Source of the DNA: Bacteroidota bacterium
Lineage (GTDB): Bacteria; Bacteroidota; Bacteroidia; Flavobacteriales_D; Crocinitomicaceae
Direction of reading: 5' to 3'
NCBI GenBank assembly: GCA_006226555.1
Contig: SBGS01000059.1
Span: 1 to 20,216, forward strand
DNA: 20,216 bases
Shown here: piece after piece, positions 1-7,660 of the stretch
Position numbering within the stretch: the first letter of the stretch is position 1
Layout: each line of letters opens with the position of its first letter
Translations under genes and position numbers: made by a program
The notes under the pieces: model-generated
The model's input: only the letters and a program-made list of their open reading frames with translations
What the model was told of the DNA's origin: nothing
Databases searched by the model: none

Positions 1-135
1 ACACGACAATTTACCGTAATAGCGCCCATCCCAATCCAGTGAATTCATACTGTTATGCTGCGTGTCGACATAGTTTTTCGATTGTCCACAGGCAAAGAGT
101 ATCATTAAGAGTGATAGAAATTGTATGTATTTCAT
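1..135 (-). CDS. NlpE-like outer-membrane lipoprotein, N-terminal part (runs off the left edge)
   Basis: The reading frame starts with ATG at 133-135 and stays open for 45 codons to base 1, so only the N terminus is present. Residues 1-16 form a lipoprotein signal peptide: basic start (MKY), hydrophobic core, and a lipobox LFAC with Cys16 as the lipidation site. A short linker follows, then the block N-S-L-D-W-D-G-R-Y-Y-G-K-L-S-C (residues 31-45). In Bacteroidetes NlpE-type proteins the matching block reads roughly N-S-L-D-W-x-G-x-Y-x-G-x-L-P-C and leads into the CxxC-containing NlpE N-terminal domain; here the Pro is Ser. NlpE in E. coli senses copper and envelope stress through Cpx; whether this one does is unknown. 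It is divergent from yicC and its start codon abuts a perfect palindrome. A lipoprotein is fairly sure; the NlpE assignment rests on 15 residues. Confidence 0.66.
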   Translation of the reverse strand, partial: MKYIQFLSLLMILFACGQSKNYVDTQHNSMNSLDWDGRYYGKLSC

Positions 136-152
136 GTTCTTAAATTAAGAAC
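136..152. promoter_or_regulatory. Perfect palindrome touching the lipoprotein start codon (operator candidate)
   Basis: GTTCTTAA-A-TTAAGAAC: two perfect 8-base arms with a single central base. The last base lies immediately before the ATG of the minus-strand lipoprotein gene, so a protein bound here would cover its start region. The site could also fold in the 5' leader of that mRNA, but a 1-base loop makes a DNA-binding site more likely. No partner repeat was seen elsewhere in the window. Regulatory function is inference. Confidence 0.4.
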
Positions 153-229
153 AGTCAAATTACAAATTCTTTGCCAGTTGGTGACCTCAAGTCAAATCTT
201 ACGAAGTGTTTTACTTCTGTGAGAATAGC

Positions 230-237
230 TACATTTG
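230..237 (+). promoter_or_regulatory. Bacteroidetes -7 box of yicC (predicted leaderless start)
   Basis: TACATTTG matches the Bacteroidetes primary-sigma -7 consensus TAnnTTTG at every fixed base. It ends 3 bases before the ATG at 241 (6 before the ATG at 244). Since transcription normally starts a few bases after this box, the mRNA should begin at or next to the start codon. The -33 region is weak: TTT at 210-212, 17 bases upstream of the box, instead of TTG. Confidence 0.55.
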
Positions 238-240
238 CAT

Positions 241-1101
241 ATGATGCGTTCAATGACCGGCTTTGGAAAAGCCGAAGGTGTGATCGGTGGTAACAAGGTA
301 ACCATCGAAGTACGTTCCCTGAATAGTAAGGGAATGGATCTGAATCTGCGATTGCCGAATTCCTTCAAGGAAATGGATGGTGAGCTGCGCAAAGAAATTG
401 GTGCTGTGCTCGTCAGGGGGAAAGTGGACTGCAACATAAACGTCGAAAACAATGCAGACCAAGATTCAGCAGTGATCAACAAAGAGCTTGCTAAGAAGTA
501 TCTTCTTGAACTGAAGGAGCTTGCTGATGAAGCAGGAGTATCTTCGAATGACCTGTTGAGTGTAGTAATGCGAATGCCTGAGGTGATTGATACACCGAAG
601 AATGAATTGGACGAAAACGACAAGAAAGCATTGGTGGAGTTATTGCGCGCTGCTTTGCTCGACCTGAATGACTTTAGAGAGAAGGAAGGAGCAGAGCTCA
701 AACAAGAATTTACGTTGCGCATAACTGAAATTCGTGCAGCATTGGCTGAAGTGCCGAAATACGAAAATACTCGAATTGAGATCGTGCGTGAACGCATGCG
801 AAAAGCACTGGAGGATCTCAATGGACACGATGAAAATCGCTTTGAGCAAGAGCTGATCTTCTACATCGAGAAAATGGATATCAGTGAAGAGAAAATGCGC
901 TTGCTGAATCACTTGGGTTATTTCGAAGAGACGATGTTGGAGGATGAACCGGGTAAGAAATTGGGATTTATCTCGCAAGAGATTGGAAGAGAGATAAACA
1001 CCTTGGGGTCGAAGAGCTATCATGCGGATATGCAAAAGCTCGTGATAGCGATGAAAGATGCTTTGGAGAAAATTAAAGAGCAAATCTTGAACACTTTATA
1101 G
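241..1101 (+). CDS. yicC: YicC family endoribonuclease
   Basis: About 286 residues. The N terminus M-M-R-S-M-T-G-F-G-K matches the hallmark of YicC proteins (RSMTGFG), and the C-terminal DUF1732 part shows N-T-L-G-S-K-S and a final helix with M-K-D-x-L-E-K-I-K-E-Q. E. coli YicC is an RNase that helps degrade small RNAs. The middle (about residues 90-230) is rich in charged helices, as usual for the family. An in-frame TTG at 235 would add two residues, but it is the last three bases of the -7 box, so it would lie upstream of the mRNA start; ATG at 241 or 244 is preferred (family members begin right before RSMT). It is followed after 20 bases by gmk and then nadD, the common Bacteroidetes order, so the three are probably cotranscribed. 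Confidence 0.93.
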   Translation: MMRSMTGFGKAEGVIGGNKVTIEVRSLNSKGMDLNLRLPNSFKEMDGELRKEIGAVLVRGKVDCNINVENNADQDSAVINKELAKKYLLELKELADEAGVSSNDLLSVVMRMPEVIDTPKNELDENDKKALVELLRAALLDLNDFREKEGAELKQEFTLRITEIRAALAEVPKYENTRIEIVRERMRKALEDLNGHDENRFEQELIFYIEKMDISEEKMRLLNHLGYFEETMLEDEPGKKLGFISQEIGREINTLGSKSYHADMQKLVIAMKDALEKIKEQILNTL

Positions 1102-1121
1102 GTTTTACCGTAATAGCAAAC

Positions 1122-1700
1122 ATGGATAGTAAGAAAGGTGGTAAATGCGTTATATTTTCTGCGCCATCAGGAGCAGGAAAAACGACGATCGTACACAGGC
1201 TTTTAGCCATGGATCTTGGATTGGAATTTTCTGTTTCCGCATGTAGCAGGGGTCCAAGGCCCAATGAAGTAGACGGTAAGGATTATCACTTCCTGGGAAT
1301 CGAAGGGTTCAAACAAAAGATTAAGGAAGGCGCTTTCGTTGAATGGGAAGAAGTATACAGAGATAACTTCTACGGTACATTGCGCTCTGAAATTGAACGC
1401 ATCTGGTCCGAAGGGAAAGCTGTGATCTTTGATGTGGATGTTGTAGGGGGCTTAAATCTGAAGAAACAGTTTCAGGATAATGCGCTCGCAATTTTCGTTC
1501 AACCACCCAGCTATGAGGAGCTGGAAAAACGCTTGAGATTTAGAAGTACTGAAACCGAAGAAAAGATCAATCAACGGATGGAAAAGGCGAATAAGGAATT
1601 GTCTTTTGCCAAGGAATTTGATTATATCCTGATCAATGATGATCTTGAAAAAGCGGTAGAAAAAGCAAAAGAACTGGTTGTTGAATTTCTAAAGAAGTAA
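1122..1700 (+). CDS. gmk: Guanylate kinase
   Basis: Converts GMP and ATP to GDP and ADP, needed for GTP and dGTP supply, in the cytoplasm. The 192-residue length is normal for bacterial Gmk. The P-loop is at residues 13-21 (S-A-P-S-G-A-G-K-T, Lys20 binding phosphate). The GMP-binding region follows at about residues 38-57, with S-A-C-S-R-G-P-R-P-N-E-V-D-G-K-D-Y-H-F; the usual S-A-T-T-R is S-A-C-S-R here. The block G-x-F-V-E-W-E-E-V (about residues 70-78) and the arginine-rich lid F-R-S-T-E-T-E-E-x-I-x-x-R (about 143-155) are also typical. The start at ATG 1122 has no strong ribosome-binding site, as is usual in this phylum. Its stop codon shares one base with the start of nadD, so translation is probably coupled. 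Confidence 0.97.
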   Translation: MDSKKGGKCVIFSAPSGAGKTTIVHRLLAMDLGLEFSVSACSRGPRPNEVDGKDYHFLGIEGFKQKIKEGAFVEWEEVYRDNFYGTLRSEIERIWSEGKAVIFDVDVVGGLNLKKQFQDNALAIFVQPPSYEELEKRLRFRSTETEEKINQRMEKANKELSFAKEFDYILINDDLEKAVEKAKELVVEFLKK

Positions 1701-2317
1701 TGAGAGTCGGCCTGTATTTCGGTACGTTTAACCCCATTCATGTTGGGCATTTGATCATCGCTAATTATATGGCGGATTATACTGATCTGGATGAGGTATG
1801 GATGGTAGTGTCCCCTCAAAATCCCTTAAAAGACAAGAAGACCTTGTTGGCAGATTATCATAGACTTGCGCTGGTAAAGATCGCGATAGAGGGTAATGAA
1901 CGCTTGAAAGCAACAGATATAGAATTCAAGCTACCGAAGCCGAGTTATACGGCAACTACGCTGGCATATTTAAAGGAAAAGTACCCTTCCAATGAGTTTT
2001 CACTGATCATGGGAGAAGATAATCTGCGCACATTTAAGAAATGGAGAAACCATGAGCAGATCCTGAGCAATCATAAGCTTTATGTCTATCCTCGTGCCCT
2101 AACTGTTCAGGAAGAACAAGACCTCACAAATGATCCTGTCTCAGAGGACAACAGTTTTAGCGGACATCGAAATGTCGTGATGTGCAGTGATGTGCCGGTA
2201 ATGCGCCTCTCTTCAAGTTTTATTCGAAACGCCATCCGTTCAGGTCATGATGTGCGGTATTTGTTGACAGAGTCGGTCTTCAAATATTTGGACGAAATGA
2301 ATTTCTACAAACAATAA
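1700..2317 (+). CDS. nadD: Nicotinate-nucleotide adenylyltransferase
   Basis: Adenylates nicotinate mononucleotide with ATP to deamido-NAD, a late step of NAD synthesis. 205 residues, normal for NadD. The start shows the nucleotidyltransferase fold: G-L-Y-F-G-T-F-N-P-I-H-V-G-H at residues 4-17, with the HxGH ATP-binding motif as His14-V-G-His17. The region V-S-P-Q-N-P-L-K (about residues 38-45) corresponds to the substrate loop, and the C-terminal R-L-S-S-S-F-I-R is the family's second motif (S-S-T-x-I-R) with Ser for Thr. The segment Y-P-R (about 130-132) is also typical. TAATG joins it to gmk (the A of the ATG is the last base of the gmk stop), and the gene ends inside the left arm of a terminator. 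Confidence 0.97.
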   Translation: MRVGLYFGTFNPIHVGHLIIANYMADYTDLDEVWMVVSPQNPLKDKKTLLADYHRLALVKIAIEGNERLKATDIEFKLPKPSYTATTLAYLKEKYPSNEFSLIMGEDNLRTFKKWRNHEQILSNHKLYVYPRALTVQEEQDLTNDPVSEDNSFSGHRNVVMCSDVPVMRLSSSFIRNAIRSGHDVRYLLTESVFKYLDEMNFYKQ

Positions 2318-2348
2318 AAAAACCGCAAGATGTGTCCTGCGGTTTTTT
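2317..2348. terminator. Bidirectional intrinsic terminator between nadD and scoB
   Basis: The stem CCGCA (2323-2327) pairs with TGCGG (2338-2342) and is flanked by six A's (2317-2322) and six T's (2343-2348), which extend the stem and provide a U-tract on either strand. The loop is 10 bases. It sits between the convergent ends of the nadD and scoB operons and can end both transcripts. Confidence 0.88.
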
Positions 2349-2363
2349 ATTTCAATGCTTTAT

Positions 2364-3020
2364 TTACAGCTTCATTTCAGGAACATGATCCGGAACAACC
2401 AGATCACCTTCCGTCTTCGCTATGATCTCTTCCACGCTAACGCCCGGAGCACGTTCGATCAAATGAAATTTACCATCCTTGATCTCCAATACTGCAAGAT
2501 CAGTAACAACCTTCTTAACACAGCCAACACCGGTCAGGGGCAGCGTACATTCTTTTAGGATCTTTGATTCTCCAGCGCGATTCGTGTGCATCATGGCAAC
2601 AATAATGTTTTCAGCGGAAGCGACAAGGTCCATTGCACCTCCCATACCCTTCACCATTTTCCCCGGAATTTTCCAGTTCGCGATGTCACCGTTTTGTGCC
2701 ACTTCCATAGCCCCTAGTACTGTCAGCTGAACATGCTGACCACGGATCATGGCAAAAGATGTAGCCGAATCAAAGAACACTGCTCCCTTGCGGGCGGTAA
2801 TCGTTTGTTTACCTGCGTTGATCAGGTCAGCATCCTCCTCTCCTTCAAAAGGAAATGGCCCCATTCCCAAAATACCGTTCTCCGATTGAAATTCTACCTC
2901 AATTCCTTCAGGAATGTAGTTCGCAACCAACGTTGGAATTCCAATACCGAGGTTTACATACCAACCGTCTCTTAATTCCTGCGCAATCCGCTGCGCAATA
3001 CCATTTTTATCTAATGCCAT
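2364..3020 (-). CDS. scoB: 3-oxoacid (acetoacetate) CoA-transferase, subunit B
   Basis: Small subunit of a family I CoA-transferase that moves CoA between succinyl-CoA (or acetyl-CoA) and an acetoacetate-type acid. 218 residues, usual for the B subunit. The second CoA-transferase signature F-Q-S-E-N-G is at residues 44-49, with Glu47 as the expected catalytic glutamate that forms the CoA thioester, followed by G-I-L-G-M-G. The N-terminal N-L-G-I-G-I-P-T (residues 23-30) is typical. The start at ATG 3020 lies 5 bases after the scoA stop, so the subunits are coexpressed. Succinyl-CoA:3-ketoacid transferase (ScoB) and acetoacetate:acetyl-CoA transferase (AtoA) are hard to tell apart by eye; ScoB is the better guess from length and motif context. 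It is the last gene of the operon that starts at mreC. Confidence 0.92.
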   Translation of the reverse strand: MALDKNGIAQRIAQELRDGWYVNLGIGIPTLVANYIPEGIEVEFQSENGILGMGPFPFEGEEDADLINAGKQTITARKGAVFFDSATSFAMIRGQHVQLTVLGAMEVAQNGDIANWKIPGKMVKGMGGAMDLVASAENIIVAMMHTNRAGESKILKECTLPLTGVGCVKKVVTDLAVLEIKDGKFHLIERAPGVSVEEIIAKTEGDLVVPDHVPEMKL

Positions 3021-3025
3021 CGTAT

Positions 3026-3724
3026 TTATACTTTTGGACGAACAGTTCTCTGCTCAATGCGTTTTTCGAATTTCTCTCCCTTGAATATGCGCTGAACAAA
3101 TATTCCCGGGGTATGAATAAAATTTGGGTCGAGCTCTCCTGCAGGAACCAGCTCTTCAACCTCAGCAATGGTGATCTTACCCGCCATCGCCATCATTGGA
3201 TTGAAGTTACGAGCTGTTGCTTTGAAAACCAGGTTTCCTTCCGTATCACCTTTCCAAGCTTTAACGATCGCATAGTCTGCTGTCAAAGCCGATTCAAGGA
3301 TGTGCGGTTTACCATTGAAGATGCGCACTTCCTTACCTTCAGCTACTTCTGTACCATATCCTGCCGGTGTAAAGAAGGCAGGTATTCCTGCTCCTCCCGC
3401 TCTGCATCTTTCTGCTAACGATCCTTGAGGAATCAGATCCACCTCTAACTCACCGGAAAGCATTTGACGCTCAAATTCATCATTTTCACCCACATAGGAA
3501 GAGATCATTTTCTTGATCTGTTTACCCTGCAAGAGCAGGCCTAATCCGAAATCATCTACACCTGCATTATTTGAAATACATGTAAGATCCTTTACTCCCA
3601 TTTTTACAAGCTGTGCAATGGAGTTTTCCGGAATTCCACATAAACCAAAACCACCGAGCATCAAGGTCATACCGTCCTTGATTCCATCAAGTGCTTCTTC
3701 TACGTTATTTACTACTTTATTCAT
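3026..3724 (-). CDS. scoA: 3-oxoacid (acetoacetate) CoA-transferase, subunit A
   Basis: Large partner of ScoB, 232 residues from ATG 3724. The first CoA-transferase signature is visible at residues 17-32: D-G, three hydrophobic residues, G-G-F-G-L-C-G-I-P. Further typical blocks are S-N-N-A-G (about residues 49-53), S-Y-V-G-E-N (about 75-80), G-G-A-G-I-P-A-F-F-T (about 110-119) and A-R-N-F-N-P-x-M-A (about 173-181). A TTG five codons upstream (3739) would extend the frame but overlaps the stop of the preceding PBP gene and is not conserved in the family, so the ATG is chosen. The gap to the PBP1A stop is only 11 bases, with no promoter or terminator visible, so ketone-body metabolism is transcribed from the cell-wall operon. 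Confidence 0.92.
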   Translation of the reverse strand: MNKVVNNVEEALDGIKDGMTLMLGGFGLCGIPENSIAQLVKMGVKDLTCISNNAGVDDFGLGLLLQGKQIKKMISSYVGENDEFERQMLSGELEVDLIPQGSLAERCRAGGAGIPAFFTPAGYGTEVAEGKEVRIFNGKPHILESALTADYAIVKAWKGDTEGNLVFKATARNFNPMMAMAGKITIAEVEELVPAGELDPNFIHTPGIFVQRIFKGEKFEKRIEQRTVRPKV

Positions 3725-3735
3725 AAGCTTTATTA

Positions 3736-6219
3736 TCAATCTATTCCCCAGTCTGGCATTTGGATCGGACGATCCTCCTCACAACCGAATTGTTCAGGAT
3801 CATAACCAACCGGAACTTCAAAATCTTCCTTAGATAGTTTTAATGTTGGGTCTTTGTAGGCCTTTTGCATGTAATAACCCCAGATCGGAAGAGCCATGCG
3901 TGCTCCTTGTCCCCATGTCATGGAACGGAAGCGCACATCTCGATCTTCGGCACCTACCCAAACACCTGTTACCAGATCAGGAGTTAGTCCCATGAACCAA
4001 CCATCAGAGTTGTTCTGAGTTGTTCCCGTTTTACCGGCAATTGGATAGTCCAATCCTCCCCATTTCGGATGCCACTTAAGACTTGTAGACGTACCGAATT
4101 GGATAACACCCTTCATCATCTCCAGTGTGGTGTAGGCTACATTCGCATTGAGGACTTCTTTGGCGTACGGCTCTGCACTGTAGATCACGTTTCCGTTTCT
4201 GTCTTCAATGCGCATAATAGTAGAAGGGCGTGTAAAGATCCCTTCATTCACGAACATGGATTGTCCACCAACCATTTCAAATAGCGAAAGGTCCATGATC
4301 CCAAGACACATGGAAGGTACTTCATCTTCCGGACGAAGGTGAATATCTGCTTCCCCCAGAAGTTTCGAAATAGTTTTCGGTCCCGAGTAGCCACCCATCT
4401 TGGACATTACGGCAACGGTAATAGGGTTGGAAGAGATCGCCAGACCGGATGCAACGGTTCCGTTTTTAGGAATATCTCCGCGTGGACACCATCTATTGAG
4501 CACTTCACCATTCCCGCCATAAACGTCCACACAGTATGAGCTACCCTCAGTAAATTTGGTACAAGGCTTCACAACTCCCATTGAAATGGCCGTGGCGTAA
4601 ACGAACGGTTTGATAGTCGAACCTACCTGTCGTTTACCCAGTTTTACCTGATCATACGCGAAGTAATTGAAGTCAACGCCACCTACCCATGCTTTGATGA
4701 ATCCGGTGGATGGTTCAATGGAAAGAAGTCCGGCGCGCAATAAGTTTTTATAATAACGGATCGAATCGTTCGGTGTCATGATGGTATCGATCTCACCTTC
4801 ATACGAGAAGATGCGCATCGGGGTAGGGATATCAAATGATTTCATGATCTCGCCCTCACTCAAGCCTTGATCCTTTAGCATGCGGTATCTATCCGAATTC
4901 TTGCGCCCTTTTTTCATTAAACTTTCCACACGTTCGTCGGTAACTTCGTAGTCCGCGAACGGGAAACGCTTCATTTTTTTATTGTTCTTCGTGAACTCCG
5001 GTTGGAGGTCTTCTTTCAAATGTTTCCTGACAGCTTCTTCTGCATACTGCTGCAGTCTGACGTTTATCGTCGTATAGATCTTTAATCCATCGCTATAAAC
5101 GTTGTACGGTGTACCATCTTTCTTGGCGATCTTGTAGGATCCGTCTTCATTTTTTTCAGAGAACAGCTCCGTTAACTCAGCTCTAAGGGACTCACGGAAA
5201 TAGGGTGCAATCCCTTGCTTGTGGTCGACTACCTGATAATCCGTTTTGATTGCCTGTTGCGAATACTTGTCGTACTCTTCTTGCGTCAGCTCATTTTTAA
5301 GGGCCGGATTTTTCTTGTTTGTATTTTTCTTCCACTGGAACAACACCTGATTTCTTCGGTTCGCGGCGGTTAAAGAATCTCTGGATCTTAATTCTTGGAT
5401 CTCAGCTTCCGAAACGCTTTCAAGAGACACTCCTTTTTGAGAAGCGATCTTTGCCCTGTAGTTTTTTATCTGATAAGTATAAGGGTTGATAAGGGACGGA
5501 TTCTTACACATCCCAACAAGCATAGCAGCCTCTGATTTGGTAAGATCGATCGGTTTTTTATTGAAGTAAACTTTTGCGGCGTTCTCGATCCCAACAGCAT
5601 TGTAGAGGAAGTCGAATTGGTTGAGATACATGGTAATGATCTCTTCTTTCGTGTATCGTTCCTCCAGGCGGATGGCGATGATGTTTTCCTTTACCTTCTC
5701 CATGAGGCGCTTTTTCAGTCCCCCGCCCGCTTCCGGTACATCTTTTCCTTCTGCTCTGAGCTGCGCAATGCGTTCCCTTTCCTGAAGCGTGAAAAGTAAT
5801 TTAGCAAGCTGTTGAGTGATGGTTGAGGCACCTCCGGCGCTTCCAAGCTTTCCGACGGCTCTTCCCAATGCCCTGAAGTCGATCCCGGTATGTTCCATGA
5901 AACGCTCATCCTCTGTTGCGATCAGCGCATCAAATACGTATGGGGATATGTCTTTGTACTGTACCGTAGTTCGATTAACCTTCCAATAGCGCCCGAGCTC
6001 GGTTTTACCGTCATCCGCTAAAACAACAGAAGCAAGCAGCTCCGGTGGATTCTCCAAAAGCTCAACCGAAGGGAGCTCATCATCTGAAACGGAAAGAAAA
6101 AGAAAGCTTAAGACAAATATTGGCAGGAGCGCGAAAAACCACAGTACGATATACAAGTTTCTCGTAGCTCTCGGAGAGAACTCAACGCGTTGTTTTGTCA
6201 CTTTCTCAGCTTTGCTCAT
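3736..6219 (-). CDS. mrcA: Class A penicillin-binding protein (PBP1A-type bifunctional peptidoglycan synthase)
   Basis: Polymerises lipid II into glycan strands and cross-links peptides outside the inner membrane. 827 residues: short cytoplasmic basic tail, one membrane anchor (about residues 22-43), GT51 glycosyltransferase domain (about 85-250), and a penicillin-binding transpeptidase domain (about 490-790). The GT51 catalytic motif E-D-E-R-F-M-E-H-T-G carries Glu103, and T-I-T-Q-Q-L-A-K follows at 133-140. Transpeptidase motifs: S-T-I-K with Ser534 and Lys537, S-S-N at 596-598, and K-T-G at 730-732. The mid-region (about 395-490) is a charged linker with little family consensus. mrcA names the E. 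coli PBP1A gene; ponA is an equal choice. It sits 43 bases after rodA and 11 bases before scoA, as the last wall gene of the mreC operon. Confidence 0.93.
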   Translation of the reverse strand: MSKAEKVTKQRVEFSPRATRNLYIVLWFFALLPIFVLSFLFLSVSDDELPSVELLENPPELLASVVLADDGKTELGRYWKVNRTTVQYKDISPYVFDALIATEDERFMEHTGIDFRALGRAVGKLGSAGGASTITQQLAKLLFTLQERERIAQLRAEGKDVPEAGGGLKKRLMEKVKENIIAIRLEERYTKEEIITMYLNQFDFLYNAVGIENAAKVYFNKKPIDLTKSEAAMLVGMCKNPSLINPYTYQIKNYRAKIASQKGVSLESVSEAEIQELRSRDSLTAANRRNQVLFQWKKNTNKKNPALKNELTQEEYDKYSQQAIKTDYQVVDHKQGIAPYFRESLRAELTELFSEKNEDGSYKIAKKDGTPYNVYSDGLKIYTTINVRLQQYAEEAVRKHLKEDLQPEFTKNNKKMKRFPFADYEVTDERVESLMKKGRKNSDRYRMLKDQGLSEGEIMKSFDIPTPMRIFSYEGEIDTIMTPNDSIRYYKNLLRAGLLSIEPSTGFIKAWVGGVDFNYFAYDQVKLGKRQVGSTIKPFVYATAISMGVVKPCTKFTEGSSYCVDVYGGNGEVLNRWCPRGDIPKNGTVASGLAISSNPITVAVMSKMGGYSGPKTISKLLGEADIHLRPEDEVPSMCLGIMDLSLFEMVGGQSMFVNEGIFTRPSTIMRIEDRNGNVIYSAEPYAKEVLNANVAYTTLEMMKGVIQFGTSTSLKWHPKWGGLDYPIAGKTGTTQNNSDGWFMGLTPDLVTGVWVGAEDRDVRFRSMTWGQGARMALPIWGYYMQKAYKDPTLKLSKEDFEVPVGYDPEQFGCEEDRPIQMPDWGID

Positions 6220-6262
6220 AGTAGGTAAAGTTAATGATTTTAACGGTTCGAAATAAGGGGTA

Positions 6263-7660
6263 TTAGTTGAGTACGTCTTTGCGTTGACTGTCTAATTTCA
6301 GTAGAATAAACATCAATATGGAGAAGGACATCATAGAAGATCCCCCATAACTGAAGAACGGCAGCGGGATACCGATCACCGGAGCAAATTCAATGTTCAT
6401 TCCAATATTGATCGCGAAATGATAGAAGAGGATCATCGCTACGGAGTAGGCATACACGCGATTGAATTTCGAACGCTGTCGTTCTGCGATGGTAACGATC
6501 CTTAAAAGGAGTGCTATGTAGAGTATTACCAGCACAAAGGTTCCGGCAAAGCCCCATTCCTCTGCATAGGGACAGAATATGAAGTCCGTTTCACTTTCAG
6601 GAACATGGTTGGTACGGACGCTGGAAACAGAAGCTTTTCTGTAGCCTTTACCTAACAATCCCCCCGAACCAACTGCTGCCATGGCGCGGTTACGGTTGTA
6701 ATCTTCACCATCAGGGTCTTCTTTCAACCCGAGTACAAGCTCTATCCTTTCTTTTTGGTGGTCAGCTAGTTTTTGAAATGAAAAATCAACTAAAAAACTG
6801 AGTGTGCCCGAGAGCAGGAAGGCCATAATGGCAATAACGAGTGCTCTTCTTCTTTCTCTTCTCGGAAAGATCAAGCGCATGATCAAGTATCCAATAAGAA
6901 TAAGTACAAACAAGAAGAATAAGACACCAACAATACCAGGGATCTTCAGATCAGGAAAACGCTCAAACTCGATAGTCGTGTTACTCAGCAGAAGGGTCAC
7001 GACACTCAGGAACACCACAACGAAGAGGATCGGAATAAAGTGACTTCCTAACCAGGTCTCTTTGAACTTGACACCGGGAACTGCATTCGCAATGCGGAGT
7101 ACGATCGGATCATAAGTTACGCCTTCACGGTACATCACAAAAAGAAAGGATGTAAATACGATGAACGTTCCCGCATCGGGCTGAAGCAAGATCAACGCCA
7201 TCGGGACAAGCAGGATGAGGTTGGCAATGATGACGGAGCGAACACTTTGCTGCTTTGGATTGAGGGAGCTCAAATATCGAGCGAGCAAAATTGCCGTCCC
7301 GATCTTAGCAAATTCTGCCGGCTGGATACCCATGGAGCCAATTCCTAGCCAAGCCCTTGCTCCGTTGACAGGAGGCATAAACAATACGACTACAAGTAAT
7401 CCCACCACTGCAAAGTAGATAGGAAGTGCAAACTTTCGATAGATATCTGAGTCGATCAGAAATACCAGGAAACCAAGAAATAAAGAAACGCCCACCCACA
7501 TGATCTGCTTCCCGTATTTCTGAGAGAAATCAAATAAGTTTGGATGTTCAGGGTCGTATGCAACAGAATAGATCGTTGCTACACCAAAGATCATCAGTAA
7601 CGCATAAAGCGATAGCAATACCCAATCAAGACTTCCGGCTAATGAATCACTCTTTCTCAT
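6263..7660 (-). CDS. rodA: Rod shape-determining peptidoglycan polymerase RodA
   Basis: SEDS-family glycosyltransferase that polymerises lipid II together with its partner PBP2. 465 residues with about ten or more hydrophobic segments. Visible family motifs: A-R-A-W-L-G-I at about 101-107, I-Q-P-A-E-F-A-K at 112-119, G-S-G-G-L-L-G-K-G-Y at 331-340, P-E-S-E-T-D-F-I-F at 354-362 with Asp359 as the expected catalytic residue, and P-L-P-F-F-S-Y-G-G-S-S near the end (432-442). Compared with the roughly 370-400 residues of most RodA proteins, there is extra sequence at about 205-295 that contains two to three additional hydrophobic segments and a basic stretch P-R-R-E-R-R-R (266-272). The start overlaps the mrdA stop by 4 bases (ATGA), so it is translationally coupled to its PBP2 partner. 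Confidence 0.95.
   Translation of the reverse strand: MRKSDSLAGSLDWVLLSLYALLMIFGVATIYSVAYDPEHPNLFDFSQKYGKQIMWVGVSLFLGFLVFLIDSDIYRKFALPIYFAVVGLLVVVLFMPPVNGARAWLGIGSMGIQPAEFAKIGTAILLARYLSSLNPKQQSVRSVIIANLILLVPMALILLQPDAGTFIVFTSFLFVMYREGVTYDPIVLRIANAVPGVKFKETWLGSHFIPILFVVVFLSVVTLLLSNTTIEFERFPDLKIPGIVGVLFFLFVLILIGYLIMRLIFPRRERRRALVIAIMAFLLSGTLSFLVDFSFQKLADHQKERIELVLGLKEDPDGEDYNRNRAMAAVGSGGLLGKGYRKASVSSVRTNHVPESETDFIFCPYAEEWGFAGTFVLVILYIALLLRIVTIAERQRSKFNRVYAYSVAMILFYHFAINIGMNIEFAPVIGIPLPFFSYGGSSMMSFSILMFILLKLDSQRKDVLN

Noticed and set aside
203..217. Small inverted repeat GAAGT-GTTTT-ACTTC upstream of yicC.
   Set aside because: Only 5 bp arms in an AT-rich promoter; too weak to claim a regulatory site.
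235..240. TTG start for yicC, two codons upstream of the ATG.
   Set aside because: The TTG is the last three bases of the -7 box, so it would be upstream of the predicted mRNA start; family members begin at M-R-S-M-T or one residue before it.
10..1117. The 14-base string TTTACCGTAATAGC occurs at 10-23 and again at 1104-1117.
   Set aside because: A single 14-mer match in a 20-kb window is about what chance gives, and the first copy lies inside the lipoprotein coding sequence.
3725..3739. TTG start for scoA five codons upstream.
   Set aside because: It overlaps the stop codon of the PBP1A gene and adds non-conserved residues; the ATG at 3724 fits the family.
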